A DNA stretch of 64,000 bases from Anthoceros angustus (Eukaryota; Streptophyta; Anthocerotopsida; Anthocerotales; Anthocerotaceae). Positions 31,589-42,252 of the stretch are shown one piece after another. Both the position numbers and the translations under genes were made by a program. The notes below the pieces were generated by a model, which was not told the origin of the DNA, made no database searches, and saw only the letters and a program-made list of their open reading frames with translations. Position 1 is the first letter of the stretch; every line of letters starts with the position of its first letter. The DNA lies in assembly GCA_010909165.1 (NCBI GenBank), contig VJWM01000151.1, forward strand, positions 434,001 to 498,000, written 5' to 3'.

Positions 31589-34500
31589 TCAATGCCCATT
31601 CCTACAGGAACAAGAGCCATCGATGAATCGATGAACTCCATGCCCGTCTCTCACGATGATCTCTCGCTTCTCAAGGCGTGACATGATCTTGGTGCTGCTG
31701 TGGCAGTCATTGCACATGCGCAGATTTTTGGTCACAAGCAATGTTGTGCCATCTGGCGTGTGCAGCAGACCATATGCCAAAGCAAGTTTCTCCGCATGCC
31801 CACACAAGGCATCCTCCTTCTCTTGCTCAGACAGTGCCTTCAGCACCAATTGTGTCTGTGCAACATGGCCTCCTTCCTCCCTCAACCGTGTATTCACGCT
31901 CCTCAGCTTTGCTGATATGTCAGACCTCTCTTCCCCAATTGTGAACTCATGCACCTCCTTGTCCACTTCGATGCATGCTTTGGCAGCTTTCTTCATAGCA
32001 CCGGATGACTTCCTCATGCTTTCTATCCTATCTACATCATCGAACCTTCCTGCATCTGCGTACAGGTTCCCTAACAGCACGTAGGAGCTTGCAAGATCAG
32101 GTGCTAATTCAACCAGATGATCAAAGCACCTCTGCCCGCGTTCTAAATCACCGTAGCTCTGGCAAGCAGTCAGCAGCGCTGTCCATCCAACAACATCCCG
32201 CACTGATGTGGTTCGCAACAAAACTTCCGCCTCCTCTAGTTTGCCAGATCTGCCGAGAAGATCAACCATGCAACCGTGATGGCGACCTGAGGGCACAATT
32301 CCATACTCATCGACCATCATCCTGAAGAACCGCTGGCCCTCGTGAACCAGGCCCGCATGACTGCAGGCCACAAGAAGACACGTAAAGGTCGTCTCATCTG
32401 GCTGGACCCCTTGCTGAAGCATGTCCACAAAACACTGGATTGCCGTGTGACCATCACTGTGTTCCGCATAGCCATAGAGCAATGCTGTCCATGTCACCGA
32501 AGTCCTCGTGGGCAATCCGTCAAACACTTTGCGGGCATCCGCCATACTCCCACATTTGGAATACATGTCCACCAGGCAGCTGCCAATGCATGCATCGCCC
32601 TCAAGGCCTCTTTTGCGGATTTGCAAGTGAAGCTCCTTCCCCTGCTGCAATGCTCCCACACTGCTGCACGCTTGGAGAAGGCACATGAAAGTGACATGAT
32701 CTGCTGGGGTGATGCCCTCTTTCTGCATGCTTGCATACAGAGCCAAAGCTTCCCGACCGAGCCCCTGCTGGGAATATCCGGCAATCATGGCAGTCCATGT
32801 CACCACATCCCTCCTGGGCAGCTTGTCAAACACAAGACGTGCCTCTTCTACACTCCCACATTTTGAATACATGTCCACAAGGCAACTGCCAAGGATTGGA
32901 TCAGCCTCCAGGCCTCTTTCCCGGATCTGTGCGTGCACCTCCTTCCCGTGCTGCAGTGCTCCCACACTGGTGCATGCTTGAAGAAGACACACAAAAGTAA
33001 CCTGATCGGCTGGAGTGAGTCCCTCCTTTTGCATGTCTTCATACAGAGACAGCGCTTCCCGACCAAGACCCTGCTGAGAATATCCTGCAATCATGGCAGT
33101 CCATGTCACCACATCTCTCCTGCCCACGAGACCATCAAAGATCTTTCGTGCATCACCTAATGCCCCGCACTTGGCATACATATTGACCAAGGAATTACCA
33201 ATCACCACATCTGCTTCAAAACCCCTTTCACGAATCTGTAAGTGAACCTCTTTTCCTTGCTGCAGTGCTCCCACACTTGCACATGCCTGGAGAAGGCACG
33301 CAAATGTGACATGATTGGCTTCCACCATGCCCTCACGTTGCATCCTGCCATACAGGGCCAGGGCTTCTCCACCGAGCCCCTGCTGACAATATCCTGCGAT
33401 CATGGCAGTCCATGTCACCACATCCCTACATAGTAAACTGTCAAACACTTTGCGGGCATCCTCCAAGCTCCCGCACTTGGCATACATATTCACTAAGTAG
33501 TTACCAATGGCTGCATCTGCTTCAAGCCCTCGTTCTCGAATCTGTGAGTGAAGCTCCTTCCCCTGCTGCAGTGCTCCGACACTTGCACACGCATGAAGAA
33601 GGCACACAAATGTGACATGATTCGCTGCAGCGCTGCCTTCGTGTGCATCCTTGCATACAGAGCTAGAGCTTCTCGCCCCAGCCCCTGGTGGCTGTATCCT
33701 GCAATCATGGCAGTCCAGGTCACTACATCTCTTCTGGACAAACCGTCAAACACTTTGCGAGCATCATCCAAGCTGCCACATTGAGCGTACATGTGCACCA
33801 GGCTGTTGCCAACGAAGACATCCACCTTGAAAGCAGTTGCCTGAATGTCAGCATGCACCTCCTTGCCCAAAATCAACTTCTTTGCAGCTGCACACGCCTT
33901 GAGAGCTGCCACGAAGACATGGCTGTCTGGCTCAACACCCGATTCTCGCATCTGCCGATAGAAGCTGATGGCCTGTAAGGGCTGTCCATGTCGGGCATGA
34001 GCCAAGATGATGGAAGACCACATGTAGATGCTGGGATTGGTCACCTGACCGAACACCTGCACGGCGTCCTCCAATTTGCCATGGGAAGCGTACATGCCAA
34101 TGATGTGAGTGGCCAAGAATGCATTGGACCCGTGCCCCTTCTGAGAGCAAGAGAATGAACAAGACTACTACCACTAACAAGATCTTTTGTGCAACGCACC
34201 TCTTGAGCACACGAGAAGAGAGTGTCGCTCACATAACATCCCTGCTGCACCAGCTCCTCCAGCGCCTCAACAGCCTGGCTCAGCTCTGCCCCTCGCACCG
34301 CTTCAACAAGGTCTGCACTTGAGTCCTGGTCATAATCCCAACTGGCCAGCTGCGAGTCCACCCAAGCTGGCTTGTCAGAGTTGTTCAGCCACAGGGCTCC
34401 CTGGAGGTCTTGTGCCTGAAGTCAGGATGCCGAGGGCTCTTCCTCTCCGGCCTGTTGTCCCACCACTCCCAGGGATTCGAGAAGAAGTGATGCCACAGCA

Positions 34501-34678
34501 GCTCCTGCCGTGCTTTCTGCGTCACTCCATCCGCGTACCCAGTGCTTGCACCAGAAACTGCCCCTGTACGGCGCTGCCCACGTAACCAAACGGGGCTGTC
34601 GCTGTTGCCGGAGCACATCCTGCATCCTTCCAAGAAGAGCTCGGCTTTTGACAAACATAGCTCCAACTGCATCACCAT
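31589..34678 (-). pseudogene. PPR1, PLS-DYW-type PPR gene, damaged 5' half (copy 1)
   Basis: The last 672 codons (33607 to 31589) are open: repeated triplets of P (VVTWTAMIAGYSQQGLG), L (HVTFVCLLQACASVGALQQG) and S (GNSLVNMYAKCG) motifs, then the E region (DETTFTCLLVACSHAGLVHE, MVDLLGRSGKLEEAE) and a DYW-like deaminase with HAEKLALAYG (HxE) and [11 protein letters not shown] (CxxC), ending CSCRNGH. Upstream, the frame shifts at about 33650 (one T lost against the copy at 40.75 kb) and several times between 34.13 and 34.40 kb, though the ATG at 34678 and the WWDNR/PDF motif are readable. Such proteins bind organellar transcripts and direct base editing. The better 5' half is in copy 2. Confidence 0.85.
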
Positions 34679-35128
34679 GGTTCGCCTTATTGGGTCCGCA
34701 CTTCATCAGGCACATGGGCTTGGTCCTGGGGCTGCCATGCTGCAGCCTTGCAGAAGATGGATGCACAATTCACATACCTACTCCAACATCTCTTCCACGT
34801 ACAAGTCCGCCCTTGCAGCTACAAGAAAAGGTTGGCAAGAATGAGTCTTCTCGCAAATGAGACCAGACACAGTCATCGTGAATGTTCATCGTTGTTTTGG
34901 ATTCCTTACATCTCCTAATCCTATTGGACGACGGTGTGTGCAATCTCGGAAGTGTTTTTCGAGCGACAATAACTGACGGGAAATGTGACACCAAATAAAT
35001 CTGGTCGATAGCTTTCTTCCAGCCATATCCGTTTTCGGATGATGACTTGTGAGGAGCTTGGCTGCACAATGTCAATGTACAGACATGTGGTGATGCAGCT
35101 GCGGTTGCAGTAGGAGCAATCGCTGGAC
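34679..35128. promoter_or_regulatory. Divergent intergenic region PPR1/PPR2 (copy 1)
   Basis: About 450 bases between the two opposed ATGs. It repeats 41797-42252 with scattered small deletions. No TATA box was convincing. Any promoters for both genes should lie here, unless upstream non-coding exons exist. Confidence 0.45.
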
Positions 35129-35942
35129 ATGGCATTTGCGAGGCGGTCTCCCACTGTTCCACAATGTTGTCTGCAAAGCCAAATTCTCCTTGCATGGATG
35201 CAGGATGTGTGTTCCGAAATGGCCCAACTGGGCGATCGGGAAGTATGATGCACGCCCAGCTTGCTGTGCGAGCACCTCCGTCACCGAAGGAGTGACACAG
35301 AAAGAGCGGCAGGAGCTCCTGTGGCACCACTTCTTCTCCTACCCCTGGGAATGGTGGGACAACAGGCCAGAGAGAAAACGAAGCCCCGCCATCCTGACTT
35401 CAGGCACAAGACGTCCAAGGAGCCCTGTGGCTGAGCAACTCTGACAAGCCGGCTTGGGTGGACTGCAGCTAGCCAGGGATTTACAGGTAGCCAGGGGACC
35501 CGGGTCTGGTGACCAGGGCTCAGAAGTGCAGAGCTTGTTGGTGCGGTGCGAGGAGGCAGAGCTGAGCCAGGCTGTTGAGGCGTTGGACCGGCTGGTCCAG
35601 CAGGGATTTTATGTCAGCGACAATCTCTTCTCTCGTGTCCTCAAGAGGTGCGTGGCACAAAGGACCTTGTTTGTGGTAGGCGCGTCCATTCTCTTGCTCT
35701 CAGAAGGGATGCGGGTCCAATGCATTCTTGGCCACTCACCATTGGCATACGCTTCCCATGGCAAATTGGAGGACGCCGTGCAGGTGTTCAGTCAAGTGAC
35801 CAATCCCAGCGTCTACATGTGGTCTTCCATCATCTTGGCGCATGCCCGACATGGACAACCTTGCAGGCAATCAACTTCTATCGACAGATGCGAGAGTCAG
35901 GTGTTGAGCCAGACAGCCATGTCTTTGTTGCAGCTCTCAAGG
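35129..35942 (+). pseudogene. PPR2 5' fragment (copy 1)
   Basis: Copy of the first ~275 codons of PPR2, from the ATG at 35129 through the WWDNR/PDF motif and the first PPR motifs (VSDNLFSRVLKRCVAQ, VYMWSSIILAHARHG). It is frameshifted at many homopolymers: CCCCC to CCCC near 35384, CCCC to CCC near 35424, AAAA to AAA near 35660. At about 35940 it stops inside the word CTCTCAAGGCGTG and jumps to antisense PPR1 sequence. Confidence 0.85.
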
Positions 35943-38900
35943 CGTGACATGATCTTGGTGCTGCTGTGGCAGTCATTGCACATGCGCAGATTTTGGTCAC
36001 AAGCAATGTTGTGCCATCTGGCGTGTGCAGCAGACCATATGCCAAAGCAAGTTTCTCCGCATGCCCACACAAGGCATCCTCCTTCTCTTGCTCAGACAGT
36101 GCCTTCAGCACCAATTGTGTCTGTGCAACATGGCCTCCTTCCTCCCTCAACCGTGTATTCACGCTCCTCAGCTTTGCTGATATGTCGAACCTCTCTTCCC
36201 CAATTGTGAACTCATGCACCTCCTTGTCCACTTCGATGCATGCTTTTGGCAGCTTTCTTCATAGCACCGGATGACTTCCTCATGCTTTCTATCCTATCTA
36301 CATCATCGAACCTTCCTGCATCTGCGTACAGGTTCCCTAACAGCACGTAGGAGCTTGCAAGATCAGGTGCTAATTCAACCAGATGATCAAAGCACCTCTG
36401 CCCGCGTTCTAAATCACCGTAGCTCTGGCAAGGAAGTGCATGCTGACATTCAGGCCGTTGCTGGCAAGGCAGATGGTTTCGTGGGCAACAGCCTGGTGAA
36501 CATGTACGCCAAATGTGGCAGCTTTCTTCATAGCACCGGATGACTTCCTCATGCTTTCTATCCTATCTACATCATCGAACCTTCCTGCATCTGCGTACAG
36601 GTTCCCTAACAGCACGTAGGAGCTTGCAAGATCAGGTGCTAATTCAACCAGATGATCAAAGCACCTCTGCCCGCGTTCTAAATCACCGTAGCTCTGGCAA
36701 GCAGTCAGCAGGGGCGACAAGCCCTAGCTCTGTATGCAAATATGGAGGATGAGGGCATCACTCCAGCTAATCATGTCACGTTTGTGTGCCTTCTTCCGCG
36801 CAAGTGTTGAAGCGTTGCAGCAAGGAAAGCAGCTTCAGGCTTTGAAATGATCGCTCCAGGCAGTAGCTGCCTTGTCTCCACCTGTATTGAGCCATAGACA
36901 AGTGGCACCTTCTGTGAAACATGGCCCACAACAGTCTCCTAAAATCAGAGGCACCGGCCATCTCCCAGACTCACACTACTCAGAACAGCCAGTTTCAGTT
37001 CCGCCTGAAGTTATCACATGGTGCGCCTGGAGGATCTTGAGCACCTGAAATACCGGTGTGAACAATTCCGTCCACGTTATTAGAGGCATCTGGATGCTTT
37101 TGGAGCAGCAAAATGGTGGGAGCGGATGGCAATAGACCTCCAGGTCCCTGCCAATGGCTGATGAGACTTCTTCGCTGTGCGCAGGCGCCAGAGGAGCCAG
37201 TATGTGCCCATACACGCAGGTGGCGACCGCTGGTCGCCGCCCACCCCAGTTAGGGTTTTGTATCTGACGTGTTTTCGTCCTGTGCCGGGTATGTGGCCGG
37301 TTGAAGGCAGATACGTGTGTGCGACGAAGAGGTGAGAGCAAAGCGTCAATGCCCATTCCTACAGGAACAAGAGGCATCACTCCTGCAAATAATGTTACAT
37401 TTGTGTGCATTCTTCAGGCATGTGCAAGTGTGGGAGCACTCCAGCAGGGATTCACTCACAGGTCCGCGAAAGACGCCTTGAATCTGATGCATCCTTCTTT
37501 CCAGGGACGTGTGGCCCGTGATCCGTTGTTTAATCACGGAAATTCTTCTGGGCATCCGGGAAGGTGCTGTCCTAGAGGTACTAAGGGTGCTTGACTGGCT
37601 GGTGTGGAAGACTTGGGCTAATCAGAGACATGGGGCTGATCGCCTCTTCTACGGACACGGTCAGGCCACCTGGTACCAATCAGGTCTCGCCTGTTGATCG
37701 ACATACGTATAAGGGCCTCCTTTGTCCTTGGTGCCACCTGGGCAGTGAAGACTTACGGGAATCCCGGAAGAGAAGGCTAAGTCGCCATGCTTTACAGCGT
37801 GAACTGTTACAGAGAACGTTCTACAAGCATGCGCCAGTGTGGGAGCCTTGCAGCAGGGCAAGGAGCTTCACTCACAGATTCAAGAGGCCTAGAGTCCGAC
37901 ATCTGCAGCAGCTGCCTAGTGGATATGTATTGCAAATGTGGGAGTGTGGATGAAGCCCAAGACGTGCCTCTTCTACGGACACGGTCAGGCCACCTGGTAC
38001 CAATCAGGTCTCGCCTGTTGATCGACATACGTATAAGGGCCTCCTTTGTCCTTGGTGCCACCTGGGCAGTGAAGACTTACGGGAATCCCGGAAGAGAAGG
38101 CTAAGTCGCCATGCTTTACAGCGTGAACTGTTACAGAGAACGTTCTACAAGGCCTCTTGTTTTTCTTTTGGAAGACGACACAAACGGAGGATCGGGATCT
38201 GACGTCATATTGTATTCAGAGGAGGAAGCGATTAGTTGTCCTCTCAAGACTGCTCCTCCTGCTGATAGAGTTCAACATTCATGTCAAGGCAGCTTCAGGC
38301 TTTGAAATGATCGCTCCAGGCAGTAGCTGCCTTGTCTCCACCTGTATTGAGCCATAGACAAGTGGCACCTTCTGTGAAACATGGCCCACAACAGTCTCCT
38401 AAAATCAGAGGCACCGGCCATCTCCCAGACTCACACTACTCAGAACAGCCAGTTTCAGTTCCGCCTGAAGTTATCACATGGTGCGCCTGGAGGATCTTGA
38501 GCACCTGAAATACCGGTGTGAACAATTCCGTCCACGTTATTAGAGGCATCTGGATGCTTTTGGAGCAACAAAATGGTGGGAGCGGATGGCAATAGACCTC
38601 CAGGTCCCTGCCAATGGCTGATGAGACTTCTTCGCTGTGCGCAGGCGCCAGAGGAGCCAGTATGTGCCCATACACGCAGGTGGCGACCGCTGGTCGCCGC
38701 CCACCCCGAGTTAGGGTTTTGTATCTGACGTGTTTTCGTCCTGTGCCGGGTATGTGGCCGGTTGAAGGCAGATACGTGTGTGCGACGAAGAGGTGAGAGC
38801 AAAGCGTCAATGCCCATTCCTACAGGAACAAGAGCCATCGATGAATCGATGAACTCCATGCCCGTCTCTCACGATGATCTCTCGCTTCTCAAGGCGTGAC

Positions 38901-39690
38901 ATGATCTTGGTGCTGCTGTGGCAGTCATTGCACATGCCTGGAGAAGGCACATGAAAGTGACATGATCTTGGTGCTGCTGTGGCAGTCATTGCACATGCCT
39001 GGAGAAGGCACATGAAAGTGACATGATCTGCTGGGGTGATGCCCTCTTTCTGCATGCTTGAAGAAGGCACATGAAAGTGACATGATCTTGGTGCTGCTGT
39101 GGCAGTCATTGCACATGCCTGGAGAAGGCACGCAAATGTGACATGATCTTGGTGCTGCTGTGGCAGTCATTGCACATGCCTGGAGAAGGCACACAAATGT
39201 GACATGATTCGCTGCAGCGCTGTCCATGTCACCACATCTGCTTCAAAACCCCTTTCACGAATCTGTGGTGAAGCTCCTTCCCGTGCTGCAGTGCTCCCAC
39301 ACTGCTGCACGCTTGGAGAAGGCACATGAAAGTGACATGATCTTGGTGCTGCTGTGGCAGTCATTGCACATGCGCAGATTTTGGTCACAAGCAATGTTGT
39401 GCCATCTGGCTGGACCCCTTGCTGAAGCATGTCCACAAGGCAACTGCCAAGGATTGGATCAGCCTCCAGGCCTCTTTGCGGATTTGCAAGTGAAGCTCCT
39501 TCCCGTGCTGCAGTGCTCCGACACTTGCACACGCATGAAGAAGGCACACAAATGTGACATGATCTTGGTGCTGCAGTGCTCCGACACTTGCACACGCATG
39601 AAGAAGGCACGCAAATGTGGGAGCCTTGCAGCAGGGCAAGGAGCTTCACTCACAGATTCAAGAGGCCTAGAGTCCGACATCTGCAGCAGC
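35930..39690. other. Mosaic of shuffled PPR1, PPR2 and spacer fragments
   Basis: Approximate order of pieces: antisense PPR1 DYW/E end (35.94-36.43), PPR2 (36.43-36.52), PPR1 E region (36.52-36.71), PPR2 (36.71-36.83), PPR1 3' spacer as at 31.07-31.61 (36.83-37.37), PPR2 (37.37-37.48), spacer as at 30.59-30.93 (37.48-37.82), PPR2 (37.82-37.96), spacer as at 30.75-31.72 (37.96-38.93), then many short alternating PPR1/PPR2 patches to 39.69. Neighbouring pieces share about 9-13 bases at each join: CTCAAGGCGTG, CTCTGGCAAG, TGGCAGCTT, GCAGCTTCA, GGAACAAGAG, TCTGATGCA, TTCTACAAG. No frame here encodes a sensible protein. Either a graph-type assembly artefact or serial template switching. Confidence 0.85.
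38898..39222. repeat. 61-bp ladder inside the mosaic
   Basis: GACATGAT recurs at 38898, 38959, 39020, 39079, 39140 and 39201, spaced 59-61 bases. Units alternate the end of PPR1 (CTTGGTGCTGCTGTGGCAGT) with the antisense of the conserved PPR HVTFVCLLQA region (GGAGAAGGCACATGAAAGTG). Confidence 0.85.
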
Positions 39691-41796
39691 TGCCAATGCA
39701 TGCATCGCCCTCAAGGCCTCTTTGCGGATTTGCAAGTGAAGCTCCTTCCCCTGCTGCAATGCTCCCACACTGCTGCACGCTTGGAGAAGGCACATGAAAG
39801 TGACATGATCTGCTGGGGTGATGCCCTCTTTCTGCATGCTTGCATACAGAGCCAAAGCTTCCCGACCAGCCCTGCTGGAATATCCGGCAATCATGGCAGT
39901 CCATGTCACCACATCCCTCCTGGGCAGCTTGTCAAACACAAGACGTGCCTCTTCTACACTCCCACATTTTGAATACATGTCCACAAGGCAACTGCCAAGG
40001 ATTGGATCAGCCTCCAGGCCTCTTTCCCGGATCTGTGCGTGCACCTCCTTCCCGTGCTGCAGTGCTCCCACACTGGTGCATGCTTGAAGAAGACACACAA
40101 AAGTAACCTGATCGGCTGGAGTGAGTCCCTCCTTTTGCATGTCTTCATACAGAGACAGCGCTTCCCGACCAAGACCCTGCTGAGAATATCCTGCAATCAT
40201 GGCAGTCCATGTCACCACATCTCTCCTGCCCACGAGACCATCAAAGATCTTTCGTGCATCACCTAATGCCCCGCACTTGGCATACATATTGACCAAGGAA
40301 TTACCAATCACCACATCTGCTTCAAAACCCCTTTCACGAATCTGTAAGTGAACCTCTTTTCCTTGCTGCAGTGCTCCCACACTTGCACATGCCTGGAGAA
40401 GGCACGCAAATGTGACATGATTGGCTTCCACCATGCCCTCACGTTGCATCCTGCCATACAGGGCCAGGGCTTCTCCACCGAGCCCCTGCTGACAATATCC
40501 TGCGATCATGGCAGTCCATGTCACCACATCCCTACATAGTAAACTGTCAAACACTTTGCGGGCATCCTCCAAGCTCCCGCACTTGGCATACATATTCACT
40601 AAGTAGTTACCAATGGCTGCATCTGCTTCAAGCCCTCGTTCTCGAATCTGTGAGTGAAGCTCCTTCCCCTGCTGCAGTGCTCCGACACTTGCACACGCAT
40701 GAAGAAGGCACACAAATGTGACATGATTCGCTGCAGCGCTGCCTTCGTGTTGCATCCTTGCATACAGAGCTAGAGCTTCTCGCCCCAGCCCCTGGTGGCT
40801 GTATCCTGCAATCATGGCAGTCCAGGTCACTACATCTCTTCTGGACAAACCGTCAAACACTTTGCGAGCATCATCCAAGCTGCCACATTGAGCGTACATG
40901 TGCACCAGGCTGTTGCCAACGAAGACATCCACCTTGAAAGCAGTTGCCTGAATGTCAGCATGCACCTCCTTGCCCAAAATCAACTTCTTTGCAGCTGCAC
41001 ACGCCTTGAGAGCTGCCACGAAGACATGGCTGTCTGGCTCAACACCCGATTCTCGCATCTGCCGATAGAAGCTGATGGCCTGTAAGGGCTGTCCATGTCG
41101 GGCATGAGCCAAGATGATGGAAGACCACATGTAGATGCTGGGATTGGTCACCTGACCGAACACCTGCACGGCGTCCTCCAATTTGCCATGGGAAGCGTAC
41201 ATGCCAATGATGTGAGTGGCCAAGAATGCATTGGACCCGTGCCCCCTTCTGAGAGCAAGAGAATGAACAAGACTACCACTAACAAGATCTTTTTGTGCAA
41301 CGCACCTCTTGAGCACACGAGAGAAGAGAGTGTCGCTCACATAACATCCCCGCTGCACCAGCTCCTCCAGCGCCTCAACAGCCTGGCTCAGCTCTGCCCC
41401 CTCGCACCGCTTCAACAAGGTCTGCACTTCTGAGTCCTGGTCATAATCCCAACTGGCCAGCTGCGAGTCCACCCAAGCTGGCTTGTCAGAGTTGTTCAGC
41501 CACAGGGGCTCCCTGGAGGTCTTGTGCCTGAAGTCAGGATGCCGAGGGCTCTTCCTCTCCGGCCTGTTGTCCCACCACTCCCAGGGATTCGAGAAGAAGT
41601 GATGCCACAGCAGCTCCTGCCGTGCTTTCTGCGTCACTCCATCCGCGTACCCAGTGCTTGCACCAGAAACTGCCCCTGTACGGCGCTGCCCACGTAACCA
41701 AACGGGGCTGTCGTTGCTGTTGCCGAGCACACATCCTGCATCCTTCCAAGAAGAGCTCGGCTTGGCTGACAAACATAGCTCCAACTGCATCACCAT
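39667..41796 (-). pseudogene. PPR1 copy 2, intact 5' part, 3' truncated
   Basis: From ATG 41796 the frame is open for 709 codons. Residues 1-59 are a weakly conserved leader. Residues 60-116 carry LLWHHFFSNPWEWWDNR, SPRHPDFRHKT and EPLWLNNSDKPAW, resembling an OSB-type PDF motif. PPR motifs of the PLS class follow from about residue 130 (VSDTLFSRVLKRC onward), with five or six triplets. Homology to PPR1 stops at about 39690 in the word GCAGCTGCC, inside an L-S transition, so the E and DYW regions are missing here but present in copy 1. One base is lost near 39.87 kb without breaking the overall reading for long. The two copies look like one gene split by duplication or mis-assembly. Predicted organellar RNA-binding protein. 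Confidence 0.85.
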
Positions 41797-42252
41797 GGTT
41801 CGCCTTATTGGGTCCGCACTTCATCAGGCACATGGGCTTCTGGTCCTGGGGGCTGCCATGCTGCAGCCTTGCAGAAGATGGATGCACAATTCACATACCT
41901 ACTCCAACATCTCTTCCACGTACAAGTCCGCCCTTGCAGCTACAAGAAAAAGGTTGGCAAGAATGAGTCTTCTCGCAAATGAGACCAGACACAGTCATCG
42001 TGAATGTTCATCGTTGTTTTGGATTCCTTACATCTCCTAATCCTATTGGACGACGGTGTGTGCAATCTCGGAAGTGTTTTTTCGAGCGACAATAACTGAC
42101 GGGAAATGTGACACCAAATAAATCTGGTCGATAGCTTTCTTCCCAGCCATATCCGTTTTCGGATGATGACTTGTGAGGAGCTTGGCTGCACAATGTCAAT
42201 GTACAGACATGCGGTGATGCAGCTGCGGTTGCAGTAGGAGCAATCGCTGGAC
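41797..42252. promoter_or_regulatory. Divergent intergenic region PPR1/PPR2 (copy 2)
   Basis: A 456-base gap between opposed start codons (PPR1 ATG at 41796, PPR2 ATG at 42253). The PPR2 frame has an in-frame TAG six codons upstream of its ATG, so 42253 is the first usable start in the contiguous sequence. A shared promoter region is inferred from the geometry. Confidence 0.5.

Noticed and set aside
39226-39972. 248-codon plus-strand frame in the mosaic
   Set aside because: Antisense of PPR patches stitched together; not a conserved protein.
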